From: Sphingomonas sp. PP-CE-1A-559
GTDB taxonomy: Bacteria; Pseudomonadota; Alphaproteobacteria; Sphingomonadales; Sphingomonadaceae
Direction: 5' to 3'
Assembly: GCF_004340965.1 (NCBI RefSeq)
Contig: NZ_SLYA01000002.1
Coordinates: forward strand, 868,001 to 932,000
Length of the DNA: 64,000 nt
The notes under the pieces were generated by a model. It was given only the letters and a program-made list of their open reading frames with translations, was not told the origin of the DNA and did not search any database. The position numbers and the translations under genes were made by a program. Shown one piece after another: positions 1-8,656 of this stretch (the stretch's first letter is position 1; each line of letters begins with the position of its first letter).

Positions 1-1250
1 TCGTCGGCGAAGCGGCGGACGATGTCGTCGCGATCGATGACGCGATGAAGCTGGGATACAACTGGAAATACGGGCCGTTCGAGCTGATCGACCGGATGGG
101 CCCCGGCGTGCTCGCCGCGCGCCTTGCTGAAGAAGGTCGCGACGTTCCGGCGATCCTGACGACCGCGGGCGATCGTCCGTTCTACCGCGTCGAGAACGGC
201 CAGCGTCAGTACCTTACTGCCGCCGGTGAGTATGCAGACGTGTCGCGCGCGGACGGCGTCGAACTGCTGGAGGACATCAAGCTCCGTTCGCAGCCGATCC
301 TCACGAACCTGTCGGCGTCGCTCTGGGATGTCGGCGACGGCGTCGCAGCGCTTGAGTTTCACACCAAGATGAACGCGCTCGACGACCAGGTCGTGGTGCT
401 CATCAACGAAGCGATCCCGGTCGTTCGCGAGCGCTTCAAGGCGCTGGTGGTGTATAACGAGGCATCAAACTTCTCGGCGGGTGCGAACCTGGGCGCGGCG
501 ATGTTCGCGGTCGGGGCAGGCCTTTGGGACATGGTCGAGGCCAGCGTCTCGGGCGGTCAGCAGGCATATAAGGCGCTCAAATACGCGCCCTTCCCGGTCG
601 TCAGCGCGCCTGCCGGGCTCGCACTTGGCGGCGGGTGCGAGATCCTGCTCCACTCGGACGCGGTGCAGGCGCATGCCGAGACCTACGCAGGCCTCGTCGA
701 GTGCGGCGTCGGGCTCGTCCCCGGCTGGGGCGGCAATGGCGAGATGCTCGACCGCTGGACCAAGTCGCGTACGCTGCCGAACGGGCCGATGCCGGTGCTG
801 ACGAAGGTGTTCCAGGCGGTCTCCACCGCTCAGGTCGCTAAGTCGGCGGCGGAGGCGAAGGAGATGATGATCCTGCGCAAGGCCGACGGCATCACGATGA
901 ACCGCGACCGATTGCTCGCGGATGCGAAGGCCAAGGCGCTGTCGCTGGTCGACGGCTATGGCGCGCCGGAGAAGCCGACCTTCCGATTGGCGGGCGCGAG
1001 CGGCCGGACGGGGCTGAACATGGCGGTGGCGGACTTCCACAAGAAGGGTGTGGCGACCGACTACGACCTCGTCGTCGCGGATCGGCTTGCCGAGGTGCTG
1101 ACCGGCGGAGAGGCGGATCTGGTCGACACCGTGACCGAGGACCAGTTGCTCGACCTCGAGCGCGCGGCGTTCATGGCGAGCGTGAAGGATCCGCGGACGC
1201 AGGCGCGAGTCGTGCACATGCTGCAGACTGGCAAACCACTCCGCAACTAA
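1..1250 (+). CDS. 3-hydroxyacyl-CoA dehydrogenase / enoyl-CoA hydratase fusion, FadN-like, 5'-truncated
   Basis: Bifunctional fatty-acid beta-oxidation enzyme that hydrates enoyl-CoA and oxidises 3-hydroxyacyl-CoA. The reading frame is already open at base 3, so the NAD-binding N-terminus lies upstream of the window. What is visible begins in the dehydrogenase C-terminal domain (DDAMKLGYNWKYGPFELID) and then runs into a crotonase domain with the oxyanion-hole stretch NFSAGANLG and the two Glu positions expected in hydratases (GGGCE and GLVECGVG). The domain order, dehydrogenase then hydratase, is that of FadN/YusL and the reverse of FadB. No thiolase partner is visible; it may lie upstream. 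A FadL-type porin follows at 1982, which fits a role in fatty-acid use. Family assignment is secure; substrate range is not. Confidence 0.9.
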   Translation, partial: VGEAADDVVAIDDAMKLGYNWKYGPFELIDRMGPGVLAARLAEEGRDVPAILTTAGDRPFYRVENGQRQYLTAAGEYADVSRADGVELLEDIKLRSQPILTNLSASLWDVGDGVAALEFHTKMNALDDQVVVLINEAIPVVRERFKALVVYNEASNFSAGANLGAAMFAVGAGLWDMVEASVSGGQQAYKALKYAPFPVVSAPAGLALGGGCEILLHSDAVQAHAETYAGLVECGVGLVPGWGGNGEMLDRWTKSRTLPNGPMPVLTKVFQAVSTAQVAKSAAEAKEMMILRKADGITMNRDRLLADAKAKALSLVDGYGAPEKPTFRLAGASGRTGLNMAVADFHKKGVATDYDLVVADRLAEVLTGGEADLVDTVTEDQLLDLERAAFMASVKDPRTQARVVHMLQTGKPLRN

Positions 1251-1257
1251 GACTGTT

Positions 1258-1332
1258 CCCCCGTGAAAGCGGGGGCCCAGGGTCAAGCAGCGCTCCGTTC
1301 GTGAACCTGTGCCCCCGCCTGCGCGGGGGCAC
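1258..1332. repeat. Two GC-rich hairpins after fadN-like gene
   Basis: Two inverted repeats lie just downstream of the stop codon. The first pairs CCCCCG with CGGGGG (1258-1263 / 1270-1275). The second is a perfect 10-bp stem, GTGCCCCCGC with GCGGGGGCAC (1309-1318 / 1323-1332), with a 4-nt loop. No U-run follows directly, though a five-T run occurs about 15 nt later. They resemble the intergenic palindromes elsewhere in this window and could end transcription or protect the 3' end of the mRNA. Confidence 0.6.
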
Positions 1333-1418
1333 ACCGTGCGCATGAACACTTTTTCACCGCCCGAAATCAGTAAGAAGACTTGACTTGTCTTCGTACAATT
1401 CTAGTCGGGACCGATAAC

Positions 1419-1489
1419 TGCCGTATACGGCAACGAAGTCGCGGTAACGTCGCCGACTTTACGAGATTTCAGCGACCGTACGCATACGG
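1419..1489. promoter_or_regulatory. Pair of CCGTA/TACGG inverted repeats upstream of DUF2147 gene
   Basis: TGCCGTATACGGCA at 1419-1432 is a perfect 14-bp palindrome. A second inverted repeat, CCGTA-N4-TACGG, lies at 1476-1489. Both share the half-site CCGTA and end about 30 to 100 bases before the start codon at 1521, where an operator pair would be expected. No regulator gene is adjacent. Operator function is inferred from symmetry and position only. Confidence 0.35.
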
Positions 1490-1520
1490 CGCGCCCAACG
1501 ACACTAGGAGAGGATAGAAG

Positions 1521-1931
1521 ATGTCCCTGTTGATCGCCACCGCCCTGCTTGCCGGCGCGTCCGCCACGCCCGAAACCGTCATCGGCCGCTGGAAGACCGA
1601 GACGCACAATGCCATCGTCGAGATCGCTCGTTGCGGCCCTTCGATCTGCGGCAAGATCCTCACCTCCGACGCGCTGCGCGCCAATCCTTCGATGAAGGAC
1701 GCGAACAATTCCAACACCGCGCTGCGCAACCGCCCGATCCAGGGGATGCAGATGCTTAGCGGGTTCAAGTCGGACTCGGACGGTGTCTGGAGCAGCGGTC
1801 AGGTCTACAACGCCGAGGACGGCAAGACCTATAGCGGCAAGATCACGCCGCTCGGTGCGAACCAGTTGAAGTTGCGCGGCTGCGTCTTCTTCCCGCTTTG
1901 CAAGACCCAGACTTGGACGCGCGTGCGCTGA
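1521..1931 (+). CDS. DUF2147 family exported protein
   Basis: Small protein (136 residues) of the DUF2147 family. A short hydrophobic N-terminus ending in AGASA suggests Sec export, and the mature part opens with IGRWKTE, typical of this family. It contains the paired-cysteine segments RCGPSICGKI and LRGCVFFPLCKTQTW, which could form periplasmic disulfides. The start ATG is preceded by GGAGAGGATAG, a good ribosome binding site. The FadL-type porin gene begins 50 bases downstream on the same strand, so the two may be co-transcribed. Members of this family are often small periplasmic proteins of unknown biochemical function; none is assigned here. Confidence 0.85.
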   Translation: MSLLIATALLAGASATPETVIGRWKTETHNAIVEIARCGPSICGKILTSDALRANPSMKDANNSNTALRNRPIQGMQMLSGFKSDSDGVWSSGQVYNAEDGKTYSGKITPLGANQLKLRGCVFFPLCKTQTWTRVR

Positions 1932-1981
1932 GGCGCGGCTTCCACCTCCTTATTATCAGTATAGCTTTCAGGATCTTATCC

Positions 1982-3316
1982 ATGACGTTTCGCACCAAAG
2001 CTCCGCTTCTCGCGGTATCCGCGCTCGTGTCCGCCTTCGGCTTCGCCAGCACAGCCTACGCCGACGCCTTCTATCTCCAGGCGCAGTCCGCGCGTGGCGC
2101 CGGTCGCGCATTCTCGGGCGAAGGTGCCGATACCGGCCCTGACTCGCTGTGGTGGAACCCGGCCGCGATCGCCGGTATCCGCGACGGCAGCGCGACGCTG
2201 AGCGCAAGCGCGATCCTGCCCAAGGGCGACGTCGTCGATACCGGCACGCTCATCGGTCGCCCGACCTTCTCGCCGACGACCGGCCGGCCAACCGGGTTCA
2301 ACTATGTGCCGGTCGGCGGCAACGGCACCTCGAGCGATCCGATCAACAAGGGCGTCGTTCCGTCGGGCGCGATCGCCTATCCGCTGACCGACCGGATCGC
2401 GATCGGCGTCGCGGTGACGTCGCCCTTCAGCTTCACCACCAATTACGAAGCGAACAGCTGGGCACGCTACAGCGCGGACAAGACCCGGCTGCGGACGATC
2501 GACATCCAGCCGTCGATCGGCGTTGCAGTGACCGACTGGCTCCGCGTCGGCGGTGCGCTGAACGTCGAATATACCGATGCGACACTGAACAACGCGCTCC
2601 CCAACCTGTCGGCGGCGCTGCCCGACGGCTTCCAGGAGCTGAAGGGTGACGGCTGGGACTTCGGCTGGACCGCAGGCGTTCAGCTTCACAACGACTTCGC
2701 GACCGTCGGCATCAGCTACAAGTCGAGCATCCGCCACAATCTGAAGGGCAGCCTGAACGTCACCGGGCTGGTCGGTCCGCTGGCAAGCTCGAACGTTTCG
2801 ATCGATGGTGCCAAGGCGAGCTTCAACACGCCGGGCCAGGTGATCGTCGCCGGCCGCATCCGCGCCACCAACGCGCTGACGCTCAATGCGCAGGTCGTCG
2901 CGTACAACTGGAGCAAGTTCGACACGATCGATCTCGGCGCCCCGCTGAACACCGCGATCCCGGAAAACTACCAGGACAGCTGGAGCCTCGCGGGCGGCTT
3001 CGACTACGCCGTCACCCCCAAGGCGACGATCCGCGCGGGTGTCCAGCGCACCAAGACACCGACGCAGGACGGCTTGCGCGATGCCCGCGTACCCGACGCC
3101 GACCGCTGGACCTATGCGGCGGGTGGGTCGTACCAGTTGACCTCGCGCATCGCGCTCGACGCCGCCGCGCAGTATGTCGATTTCGAAAACACCACGATCG
3201 ACCGCAGGACGGCTGCCTATGTCAATACCGCCGCACAGACGAACATCCTGACCTCGGGCGCACTTCGCAATGCGTCGGCCGTCGTGCTGTCGCTCGGTGG
3301 CCGGCTGAGCTTCTAA
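1982..3316 (+). CDS. OmpP1/FadL family outer membrane transporter
   Basis: Predicted 444-residue outer-membrane beta-barrel of the FadL family, which lets long-chain fatty acids and other hydrophobic compounds cross the outer membrane. I placed the start at ATG 1982 because it gives a clean signal peptide (MTFRTKAPLL...STAYA, cleavage near residue 27) and mature protein beginning DAFYLQAQSARGAGRAFSGEGA, the family's N-terminal hatch segment. The signature SLWWNPAAIAG follows. Alternating amphipathic strands and a C-terminal Phe (GGRLSF) agree with a BAM-inserted barrel. It sits after a DUF2147 gene and about 730 bases after a beta-oxidation gene, which supports lipid uptake, although the ligand is unproven. 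Confidence 0.92.
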   Translation: MTFRTKAPLLAVSALVSAFGFASTAYADAFYLQAQSARGAGRAFSGEGADTGPDSLWWNPAAIAGIRDGSATLSASAILPKGDVVDTGTLIGRPTFSPTTGRPTGFNYVPVGGNGTSSDPINKGVVPSGAIAYPLTDRIAIGVAVTSPFSFTTNYEANSWARYSADKTRLRTIDIQPSIGVAVTDWLRVGGALNVEYTDATLNNALPNLSAALPDGFQELKGDGWDFGWTAGVQLHNDFATVGISYKSSIRHNLKGSLNVTGLVGPLASSNVSIDGAKASFNTPGQVIVAGRIRATNALTLNAQVVAYNWSKFDTIDLGAPLNTAIPENYQDSWSLAGGFDYAVTPKATIRAGVQRTKTPTQDGLRDARVPDADRWTYAAGGSYQLTSRIALDAAAQYVDFENTTIDRRTAAYVNTAAQTNILTSGALRNASAVVLSLGGRLSF

Positions 3317-3321
3317 CTAAT

Positions 3322-3448
3322 AATCCTCCCCCGCCAGGGGGAGGTGGCTGGCACTTGCCAGACGGAGGGGGAGGCAGGCGACAACGTCTGTTCCGTATCC
3401 TCCCCCTCCGTCGCCTTCAGCGCCACCTCCCCCTGGCGGGGGAGGATT
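3322..3448. repeat. 127-bp MITE-like palindromic intergenic repeat (copy 1)
   Basis: Perfect 27-bp terminal inverted repeats (3322-3348 and 3422-3448) enclose a perfect 14-bp inner inverted repeat (GACGGAGGGGGAGG at 3361-3374 against 3399-3412). It fills the space between two converging genes and abuts the stop codon of the carbonic anhydrase gene. A near-identical unit is at 19175-19300. It encodes no protein. It could be a non-autonomous mobile palindrome or a bidirectional terminator. Confidence 0.8.
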
Positions 3449-3976
3449 CTAAACTGCGACCAACCTCAGTCCTTCGGCATAAGTGCGCTGTTTTGCCGCA
3501 TAAGCCGCGGCGGACAGTTTTAGTCCGGCAATCGCCTCCGGGGAGAGTTCGCGCACTGCCTTTGCCGGCGCCCCGACGATCATGCTCCCGGCAGGAAACA
3601 CCTTCCCCTCGGTCACCAGCGCGTTCGCTCCGATCAGGCAATCGTCGCCGATCACCGCGTTGTTGAGTATCGTCGCGCCCATCCCGACCAGCACGTTGCT
3701 ACCGATCGTGCAGCCATGCAGGATCGCGTGATGGCCGATCGTGCAGCCTTCGCCGACGGTCAGCGGCGCGCCGGGATCGGAGTGCAGCATCGCGCCCTCC
3801 TGGATATTGGTCTGCGCACCGACGAGGATCGGCGTATTGTCCGCACGGATCACGGCCCCGAACCAGACGTTAGCCCCCTCCCCCAGCCGCGCGTCGCCGA
3901 TCACGTCGGCGGACGGCGCGACCCAGACGTCGTCAGCCAGCGTCGGTCGTTTACCCTCGATCGCGTAGAGTGGCAT
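3449..3976 (-). CDS. Gamma-carbonic anhydrase family protein (left-handed beta-helix)
   Basis: A 175-residue protein of hexapeptide repeats (for example GEGANVWFG, GEGCTIGHHAILHGCTIGSN), forming a left-handed beta-helix of the gamma-carbonic anhydrase/PaaY/YrdA type. The three zinc-ligand histidines of the family are recognisable at about residues 65 (LHSD), 82 and 87 (GHHAILHG). Such proteins hydrate CO2 or act as thioesterase-like accessory proteins; catalytic activity cannot be judged from sequence. Its ATG overlaps the TGA of malate synthase in an ATGA arrangement, so the two are probably translationally coupled. The gene ends directly at a palindromic repeat. Confidence 0.93.
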   Translation of the reverse strand: MPLYAIEGKRPTLADDVWVAPSADVIGDARLGEGANVWFGAVIRADNTPILVGAQTNIQEGAMLHSDPGAPLTVGEGCTIGHHAILHGCTIGSNVLVGMGATILNNAVIGDDCLIGANALVTEGKVFPAGSMIVGAPAKAVRELSPEAIAGLKLSAAAYAAKQRTYAEGLRLVAV

Positions 3977-6084
3977 CAGGCGGCGTCCCTTTCCTTTGCC
4001 CGCGCGCGAAAGGCGTGGAGCAGCGGTTCGGTATAACCGCTCGGCTGCGTCAGGCCATCGAACACGAGCGCGCGGGCGGCCTGGAACGCGAGGCTCTCGT
4101 CCTCGTGCCCCGCCATTGGCCGGTACACCGGATCGCCCACATTCTGCGCATCGACCTTCGCCGCCATCCGCCGCAACGCCGCGTCCGCTTCGTCGGGCGT
4201 GGCGATGCCATGGAGCAGCCAGTTCGCCATGTGCTGCGAACTGATCCGCAGCGTCGCGCGGTCCTCCATCAGGCCAATGTCGTGGATGTCGGGCACCTTA
4301 GAACAGCCGACGCCTTGATCGACCCAGCGCACGACATAGCCGAGTATGCCTTGCGCGTTGTTCTCCAGCTCCTCGCGCACCTCGTCCGGCTGCCAGTTGT
4401 GGCCGGTCGCCACCGGAATCGTCAGCAGCGCATCGAGCGAGGCAATCGGCTCGGCCTTCCGCTCCGCCTGCCGCGCGAAAACGTCGACGCGGTGGTAATG
4501 CGTCGCGTGCAGCGTCGCGGCGGTCGGTGACGGCACCCAGGCGGTGTTCGCGCCGGTCATCGGATGCGCGATCTTCTGCTCGAGCATGTCCGCCATACGG
4601 TCCGGCGCCGCCCACATGCCCTTGCCGATCTGCGCCTTGCCGCTGAGCCCGCAGGCGAGCCCGATCTGGACGTTGCGATCCTCATACGCCTTGATCCACG
4701 ACGAAGCCTTCATGTCGCCCTTGCGGATCATCGGGCCGGCGCGCATCGAGGTGTGCATCTCGTCGCCGGTGCGATCGAGGAAGCCGGTATTGATGAATAC
4801 CACGCGGTACTTCACCGCGGCAATGCACGCGGCGAGATTGGCGGACGTGCGCCGTTCCTCGTCCATCACGCCGACCTTGATTGTGTGGCGGGCCAGCCCG
4901 AGCAGGTCTTCGATCGCATCGAACAGCCGATTGGTGAACGCGGCCTCGTCGGGGCCGTGCATCTTTGGCTTGACGATATAGATCGAGCCCGCGCGGCTGT
5001 TGCGGATCGGGCGCGTGCCGTTCAGGTCGTGCAGCGCGATCAACGACGTGACGATGCCGTCGAGGATGCCTTCGGGTGCCTCATTGCCGTCAGCGAGCAG
5101 GATCGCAGGCGTGGTCATCAGGTGGCCGACGTTGCGCACGAACGTCAGGCTGCGGCCGGGGAGCGTGAAAGCGCTGCCGTCGGGTGCGGTGTAGTGGCGG
5201 TCCGGTTCGAGCGCCCGCGTAACTGTGCGGCCGCCCTTTTCGAAGCTCGCGGTAAGGTCGCCCTTCATCAGCCCTAGCCAATTGGCGTAGGCGGCGACCT
5301 TGTCTTCGGCATCGACCGCCGCGATCGAATCCTCCAAATCGGCGATCGTGCTCAGCGCGGATTCGAGCACGACGTCGGCGAGGTTCGCAGGGTCGTCGCG
5401 ACCGATCGGATGCTCAGAGTCGATCACGAGTTCGATGTGCAAGCCGTTGTGACGCAACAGGATATTGTCGCCAGCATGCCCGACAAGCTGACTCGGATCA
5501 ACAAGTTGAAGCGTGCCACCGGTCCAGCCGGTCCACGACCCGCTCGCCAAGGGCACGGCATCGTCGAGAAACGCCTTTGCCCAGGCAATCACCCTTGCGC
5601 CTCGCGCGACGTCATAGCCCTTACCAGACGCTGCACCTAGGATCGCATCGGTGCCGTAGAGCGCGTCGTACAGGCTCCCCCACCGAGCGTTCGCGGCGTT
5701 CAGCAGGAAGCGGGCGTTGAGGATCGGCACCACCAATTGCGAGCCGGCGAGCGAGGCGACTTCCGCGTCGACGTTGGTCGGGGCGACCGCGAACGGCGCA
5801 GGCTCGTCGACGAGATAGCCGATCTTGCGCAGGAACGCCTGGTACTCGGGCTGGTCGATCGGCTTGCCGGCACGAGCCTTGTGCCAAGCGTCGATCTTCG
5901 CCTGAAGGTCGTCGCGGACACTTAGCAGCGCTGCATTCTCAGGCGCGAACCGGCCGTAGATGTCGGACACGCCGTGCCAAAACGCCGCGGCGTCAAGCTC
6001 AGTCCCCGGCAACGCCTGCGTTTCGATGAAGTCCACCAACGATGCGGCGACCTTCAGGCCTGCCTTTTCGATCATCTTGGCCAT
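3976..6084 (-). CDS. glcB: Malate synthase G
   Basis: Condenses glyoxylate with acetyl-CoA to malate in the glyoxylate bypass or glycolate use. At 702 residues it is close to the 723 of E. coli GlcB. Recognisable stretches include the N-terminal segment [19 protein letters not shown], the catalytic-core strand [32 protein letters not shown], and the C-terminal [20 protein letters not shown]. The gene is divergent from a LysR regulator 93 bases away, which is a candidate controller. It overlaps the downstream gamma-carbonic anhydrase by ATGA. No isocitrate lyase is in the window. Confidence 0.97.
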   Translation of the reverse strand: MAKMIEKAGLKVAASLVDFIETQALPGTELDAAAFWHGVSDIYGRFAPENAALLSVRDDLQAKIDAWHKARAGKPIDQPEYQAFLRKIGYLVDEPAPFAVAPTNVDAEVASLAGSQLVVPILNARFLLNAANARWGSLYDALYGTDAILGAASGKGYDVARGARVIAWAKAFLDDAVPLASGSWTGWTGGTLQLVDPSQLVGHAGDNILLRHNGLHIELVIDSEHPIGRDDPANLADVVLESALSTIADLEDSIAAVDAEDKVAAYANWLGLMKGDLTASFEKGGRTVTRALEPDRHYTAPDGSAFTLPGRSLTFVRNVGHLMTTPAILLADGNEAPEGILDGIVTSLIALHDLNGTRPIRNSRAGSIYIVKPKMHGPDEAAFTNRLFDAIEDLLGLARHTIKVGVMDEERRTSANLAACIAAVKYRVVFINTGFLDRTGDEMHTSMRAGPMIRKGDMKASSWIKAYEDRNVQIGLACGLSGKAQIGKGMWAAPDRMADMLEQKIAHPMTGANTAWVPSPTAATLHATHYHRVDVFARQAERKAEPIASLDALLTIPVATGHNWQPDEVREELENNAQGILGYVVRWVDQGVGCSKVPDIHDIGLMEDRATLRISSQHMANWLLHGIATPDEADAALRRMAAKVDAQNVGDPVYRPMAGHEDESLAFQAARALVFDGLTQPSGYTEPLLHAFRARAKERDAA

Positions 6085-6177
6085 GCTGCTCTCCTATGCT
6101 CTGTCAGGACGATAGACGCCCGCCACCTTCGCCACTAGACATCATAAACCGAAAGCTGTTGATCGCCTGGAGAACGA

Positions 6178-7053
6178 ATGGATCCCGATATCGTCCTCTT
6201 CGCCGAAGTCGTCCGCACCGCCAGCCTCAGCGCGGCGGGGCGTTCGATGGGTATCTCGCCGGCGATGGTCTCGAAACGCATCGCGCGGCTGGAGGCCCGG
6301 CTGGGCGTGCGGTTGCTCAACCGGACGACGCGGCGGCTCGACCTCACCGCACGCGGCGCAGCGTATCACCGCGACATGGTGGAGATCCTCGCGGCGATCC
6401 GCGACGCAGAGGCGCGCGTGTCGGACCGTACGGATACGCCGGCCGGACCATTACGGGTCAGCGCACCTACGTCGTTCGGCCGCCTCCACATCGCGCCGCA
6501 CCTCAAGCCGTTCCTCGACGCATATCCGGCAATCGAACTCGATCTCGACCTGTCGGACGGCTTCTCGGATGTGATCGGCGACCGGCTCGACCTCGCGATC
6601 CGGATCGCGCCTGCCGTGCCGCCAAGCCTGACCGGCCATCGCCTCGCCGACAGCCGTCGCGTCCTCTGCGCTGCTCCGAGCTACAGCGCGCCGTGCGACG
6701 CGGCCGATATTACGGAACACCGCCTGCTTGCAGCGAAAGGCCAGATGCCGTGGCGCTTGGCCGGACCCGATGGCGACGTCACGATCGACCGCCCGAGTTA
6801 CGTCGCGACCAACTCCAGCGAAGTCGTCCGCGAACTCACGCAGGCTGGCGTCGGCATCGCGCTGCGCTCGCTGTGGGACGTGAGCGCGGACCTTTCGAGT
6901 GGCCGCCTCGTCCGCATCCTGCCGGAACTGGCCGGGTCTGCGGACGTCGGAATCTATGCAGTGCATGCGCGCGGCCCGGTGTCGTCGGGTACCGCTGCAC
7001 TACTCGATTATCTGCGCGGTCTCTGGTCGCCGACGCCGCCGTGGGAGTCCTGA
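6178..7053 (+). CDS. LysR family transcriptional regulator
   Basis: A 291-residue LysR-type regulator. The N-terminal winged helix-turn-helix is at about residues 1-60 (ASLSAAGRSMGISPAMVSKRIARLEARLGVRLLNRTTRR), followed by a periplasmic-binding-like effector domain. It is transcribed divergently from glcB with a 93-bp gap, the usual layout for a LysR protein controlling its neighbour, so glyoxylate or glycolate metabolism is a plausible target but unproven. Its 3' end overlaps the 3' end of the convergent MarR gene by 46 bases. Confidence 0.92.
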   Translation: MDPDIVLFAEVVRTASLSAAGRSMGISPAMVSKRIARLEARLGVRLLNRTTRRLDLTARGAAYHRDMVEILAAIRDAEARVSDRTDTPAGPLRVSAPTSFGRLHIAPHLKPFLDAYPAIELDLDLSDGFSDVIGDRLDLAIRIAPAVPPSLTGHRLADSRRVLCAAPSYSAPCDAADITEHRLLAAKGQMPWRLAGPDGDVTIDRPSYVATNSSEVVRELTQAGVGIALRSLWDVSADLSSGRLVRILPELAGSADVGIYAVHARGPVSSGTAALLDYLRGLWSPTPPWES

Positions 7054-7496
7054 ACGAGGTCGATCGTCACCGCATCGATCCGTCTCAGCATCGCCACGAA
7101 CTGCTCGACCTCCGCCCCTGAGAACCCCGCAAAGATTCGCTGCTCCAAATCGAGCGCCTTCGGTGCGACAGACGCATAGAGCGTGTGACCGTCGTCGGTC
7201 AGCCTCAAAAGATGCGAGCGGCGATCCTCGGGGTTCGCATGCCGCTGCATCAGCCCGCGTTCGACCAGCGCGATCGCCGCGCGGCTGACGGTCACCTTGT
7301 CCATGCGGGTCTGCTGGCCGACCTGCTGCTGCGTGATGCCGTCCGCCTCGGCGACCACAGCGACCAGCCGCCACTCCGGAATCGTCAGCCCGAACAGCGC
7401 CTCGTACGTATCCGCCACCGCCTCACTGACTAGGTTCGAGGTGATCGACAGGCGATACGGGACGAAATCGTCCAGGACGAGTGCGCGGTCAGCCAT
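7008..7496 (-). CDS. MarR family transcriptional regulator, likely regulator of hppD
   Basis: A 162-residue MarR-type winged-helix protein. The recognition region is QQQVGQQTRMDKVTVSRAAIALVERGLMQR, followed by the wing NPEDRRSHLLRLTDDG (about residues 55-105). It is divergent from hppD across an 80-bp space containing an inverted repeat over the probable promoter, so repression of the tyrosine-degradation operon is the best inference. MarR-type control of homogentisate genes is known in other proteobacteria. The C-terminus runs 46 bases into the 3' end of the convergent LysR gene, an unusual coding overlap. Confidence 0.9.
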   Translation of the reverse strand: MADRALVLDDFVPYRLSITSNLVSEAVADTYEALFGLTIPEWRLVAVVAEADGITQQQVGQQTRMDKVTVSRAAIALVERGLMQRHANPEDRRSHLLRLTDDGHTLYASVAPKALDLEQRIFAGFSGAEVEQFVAMLRRIDAVTIDLVQDSHGGVGDQRPRR

Positions 7497-7512
7497 GTTG
7501 AAATCGTAACGA

Positions 7513-7560
7513 TTGACACCAGTTGTTCAACCCGCCAGATTGGTAACAACGGATACCAAT
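7513..7560 (+). promoter_or_regulatory. Candidate hppD promoter and MarR operator
   Basis: TTGACA at 7513-7518 makes a good -35 element, with a weak -10 (CAGATT, 7536-7541) 17 bases later. An inverted repeat ATTGGTA-N8-TACCAAT (7539-7545 / 7554-7560) covers the -10 and likely start point, the right place for a repressor. It lies between the divergent MarR gene and hppD. Promoter and operator roles are inferred. Confidence 0.45.
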
Positions 7561-7575
7561 TGTCAGGATGTGATC

Positions 7576-8646
7576 ATGGACCATATGGACGTAAACCCGA
7601 TGGGTCTCGACGGGTTCGAGTTCGCCGAATTCACCTCGCCCGATCCCGACCGGATGGCCGCGCAGTTCGAGCAGTTCGGCTTCGTCGCCGCCTCGACTCA
7701 CCCGACCAAGGCCGTCACGCGCTACAAGCAGGGCCGCATCAACCTGTTGCTCAACCGCGAGGACGGTGGTCATGCGGCGGCGTTCCGTGCCGATCATGGC
7801 CCGTCGGCGAGTGGCATGGCGTTCCGGGTCCATGACGCCAAGGAAGCATTCGACGCAGCCCTCGCACGCGGCGCCAAGGCGGCCGATGCCAGCATGGGCG
7901 CGCTCGGCGAGGGTAGTTATGTGCTCGAAGGGATCGGCGGTTCGCTGCTGTATCTGGTCGACAAGCATGGCGCGGCCGGCAGCCTGTACGACGACTGGAA
8001 TCAGGTTCCGGGCGCGGCTGAAGCCGAGGCGGAGAACAACGTTGGTCTCGACCTGCTCGACCACCTCACGCACAACGTGAAGCGTGGCCAGATGCGGACC
8101 TGGGCGGAGTTCTACGGCCAGATCTTCGGCTTCGAAGAGCAGAAGTATTTCGACATCAAGGGCAAGGCGACCGGTCTGTTCAGCCAGGCGATGATCGCCC
8201 CCGACCGCGCGATCCGCATCCCGCTGAACGAGAGCCAGGACGACAAAAGTCAGATCGAGGAATTCATCAAGGATTATAACGGCGAGGGCATCCAGCATCT
8301 GGCGCTGACCACCGATGATATCTTCGAGACGGTCGAGAAGCTGCGCGCGCGCGGCGTCAAGCTGCAGGACACGATCGAGACCTATTACGAGCTGGTCGAC
8401 AAGCGTGTCCCGAACCACGGCCATGACCTCGAACGCCTGCGCCGCAACCGCATCCTGATCGACGGCAATGTCGGCGAGGAAGGGCTGTTGCTGCAGATCT
8501 TCACCGAGAACATGTTCGGGCCGATCTTCTTCGAGATCATCCAGCGCAAGGGGAATGAAGGCTTCGGCAACGGCAATTTCCAGGCGTTGTACGAGAGCAT
8601 CGAGCTCGACCAGATTCGCAGAGGCGTGATCACAGTCGACGCCTGA
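7576..8646 (+). CDS. hppD: 4-hydroxyphenylpyruvate dioxygenase
   Basis: Non-haem Fe(II) enzyme that converts 4-hydroxyphenylpyruvate to homogentisate in tyrosine catabolism. The 356-residue form starts at ATG 7576, behind AGGATG; an upstream in-frame ATG at 7513 would overlap the promoter. Two vicinal-oxygen-chelate domains are seen, and the facial triad can be placed at His163 (DLLDHLTHNV), His241 (GIQHLALTTDD) and Glu320 (FFEIIQRKG), with spacing matching the family. First gene of the cluster hppD, hmgA, maiA, Rieske; a large palindromic repeat separates it from hmgA. Confidence 0.97.
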   Translation: MDHMDVNPMGLDGFEFAEFTSPDPDRMAAQFEQFGFVAASTHPTKAVTRYKQGRINLLLNREDGGHAAAFRADHGPSASGMAFRVHDAKEAFDAALARGAKAADASMGALGEGSYVLEGIGGSLLYLVDKHGAAGSLYDDWNQVPGAAEAEAENNVGLDLLDHLTHNVKRGQMRTWAEFYGQIFGFEEQKYFDIKGKATGLFSQAMIAPDRAIRIPLNESQDDKSQIEEFIKDYNGEGIQHLALTTDDIFETVEKLRARGVKLQDTIETYYELVDKRVPNHGHDLERLRRNRILIDGNVGEEGLLLQIFTENMFGPIFFEIIQRKGNEGFGNGNFQALYESIELDQIRRGVITVDA

Positions 8647-8656
8647 AGACTTAAAA

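Noticed and set aside
465-1349. 294-codon open frame on the minus strand opposite the FadN-like gene
   Set aside because: It is antisense to a well-conserved enzyme, is Arg/His-rich and runs through the intergenic hairpins; typical of high-GC antisense frames.
1380-1399. TTGACT and TACAAT considered as a promoter before the DUF2147 gene
   Set aside because: The spacing is only 8 bases, too short for a sigma70 promoter.
3322-3448. Palindrome considered as a simple intrinsic terminator
   Set aside because: It is far longer than a terminator, lacks a T-run, and a second copy exists at 19175; a repeat element is the better description.
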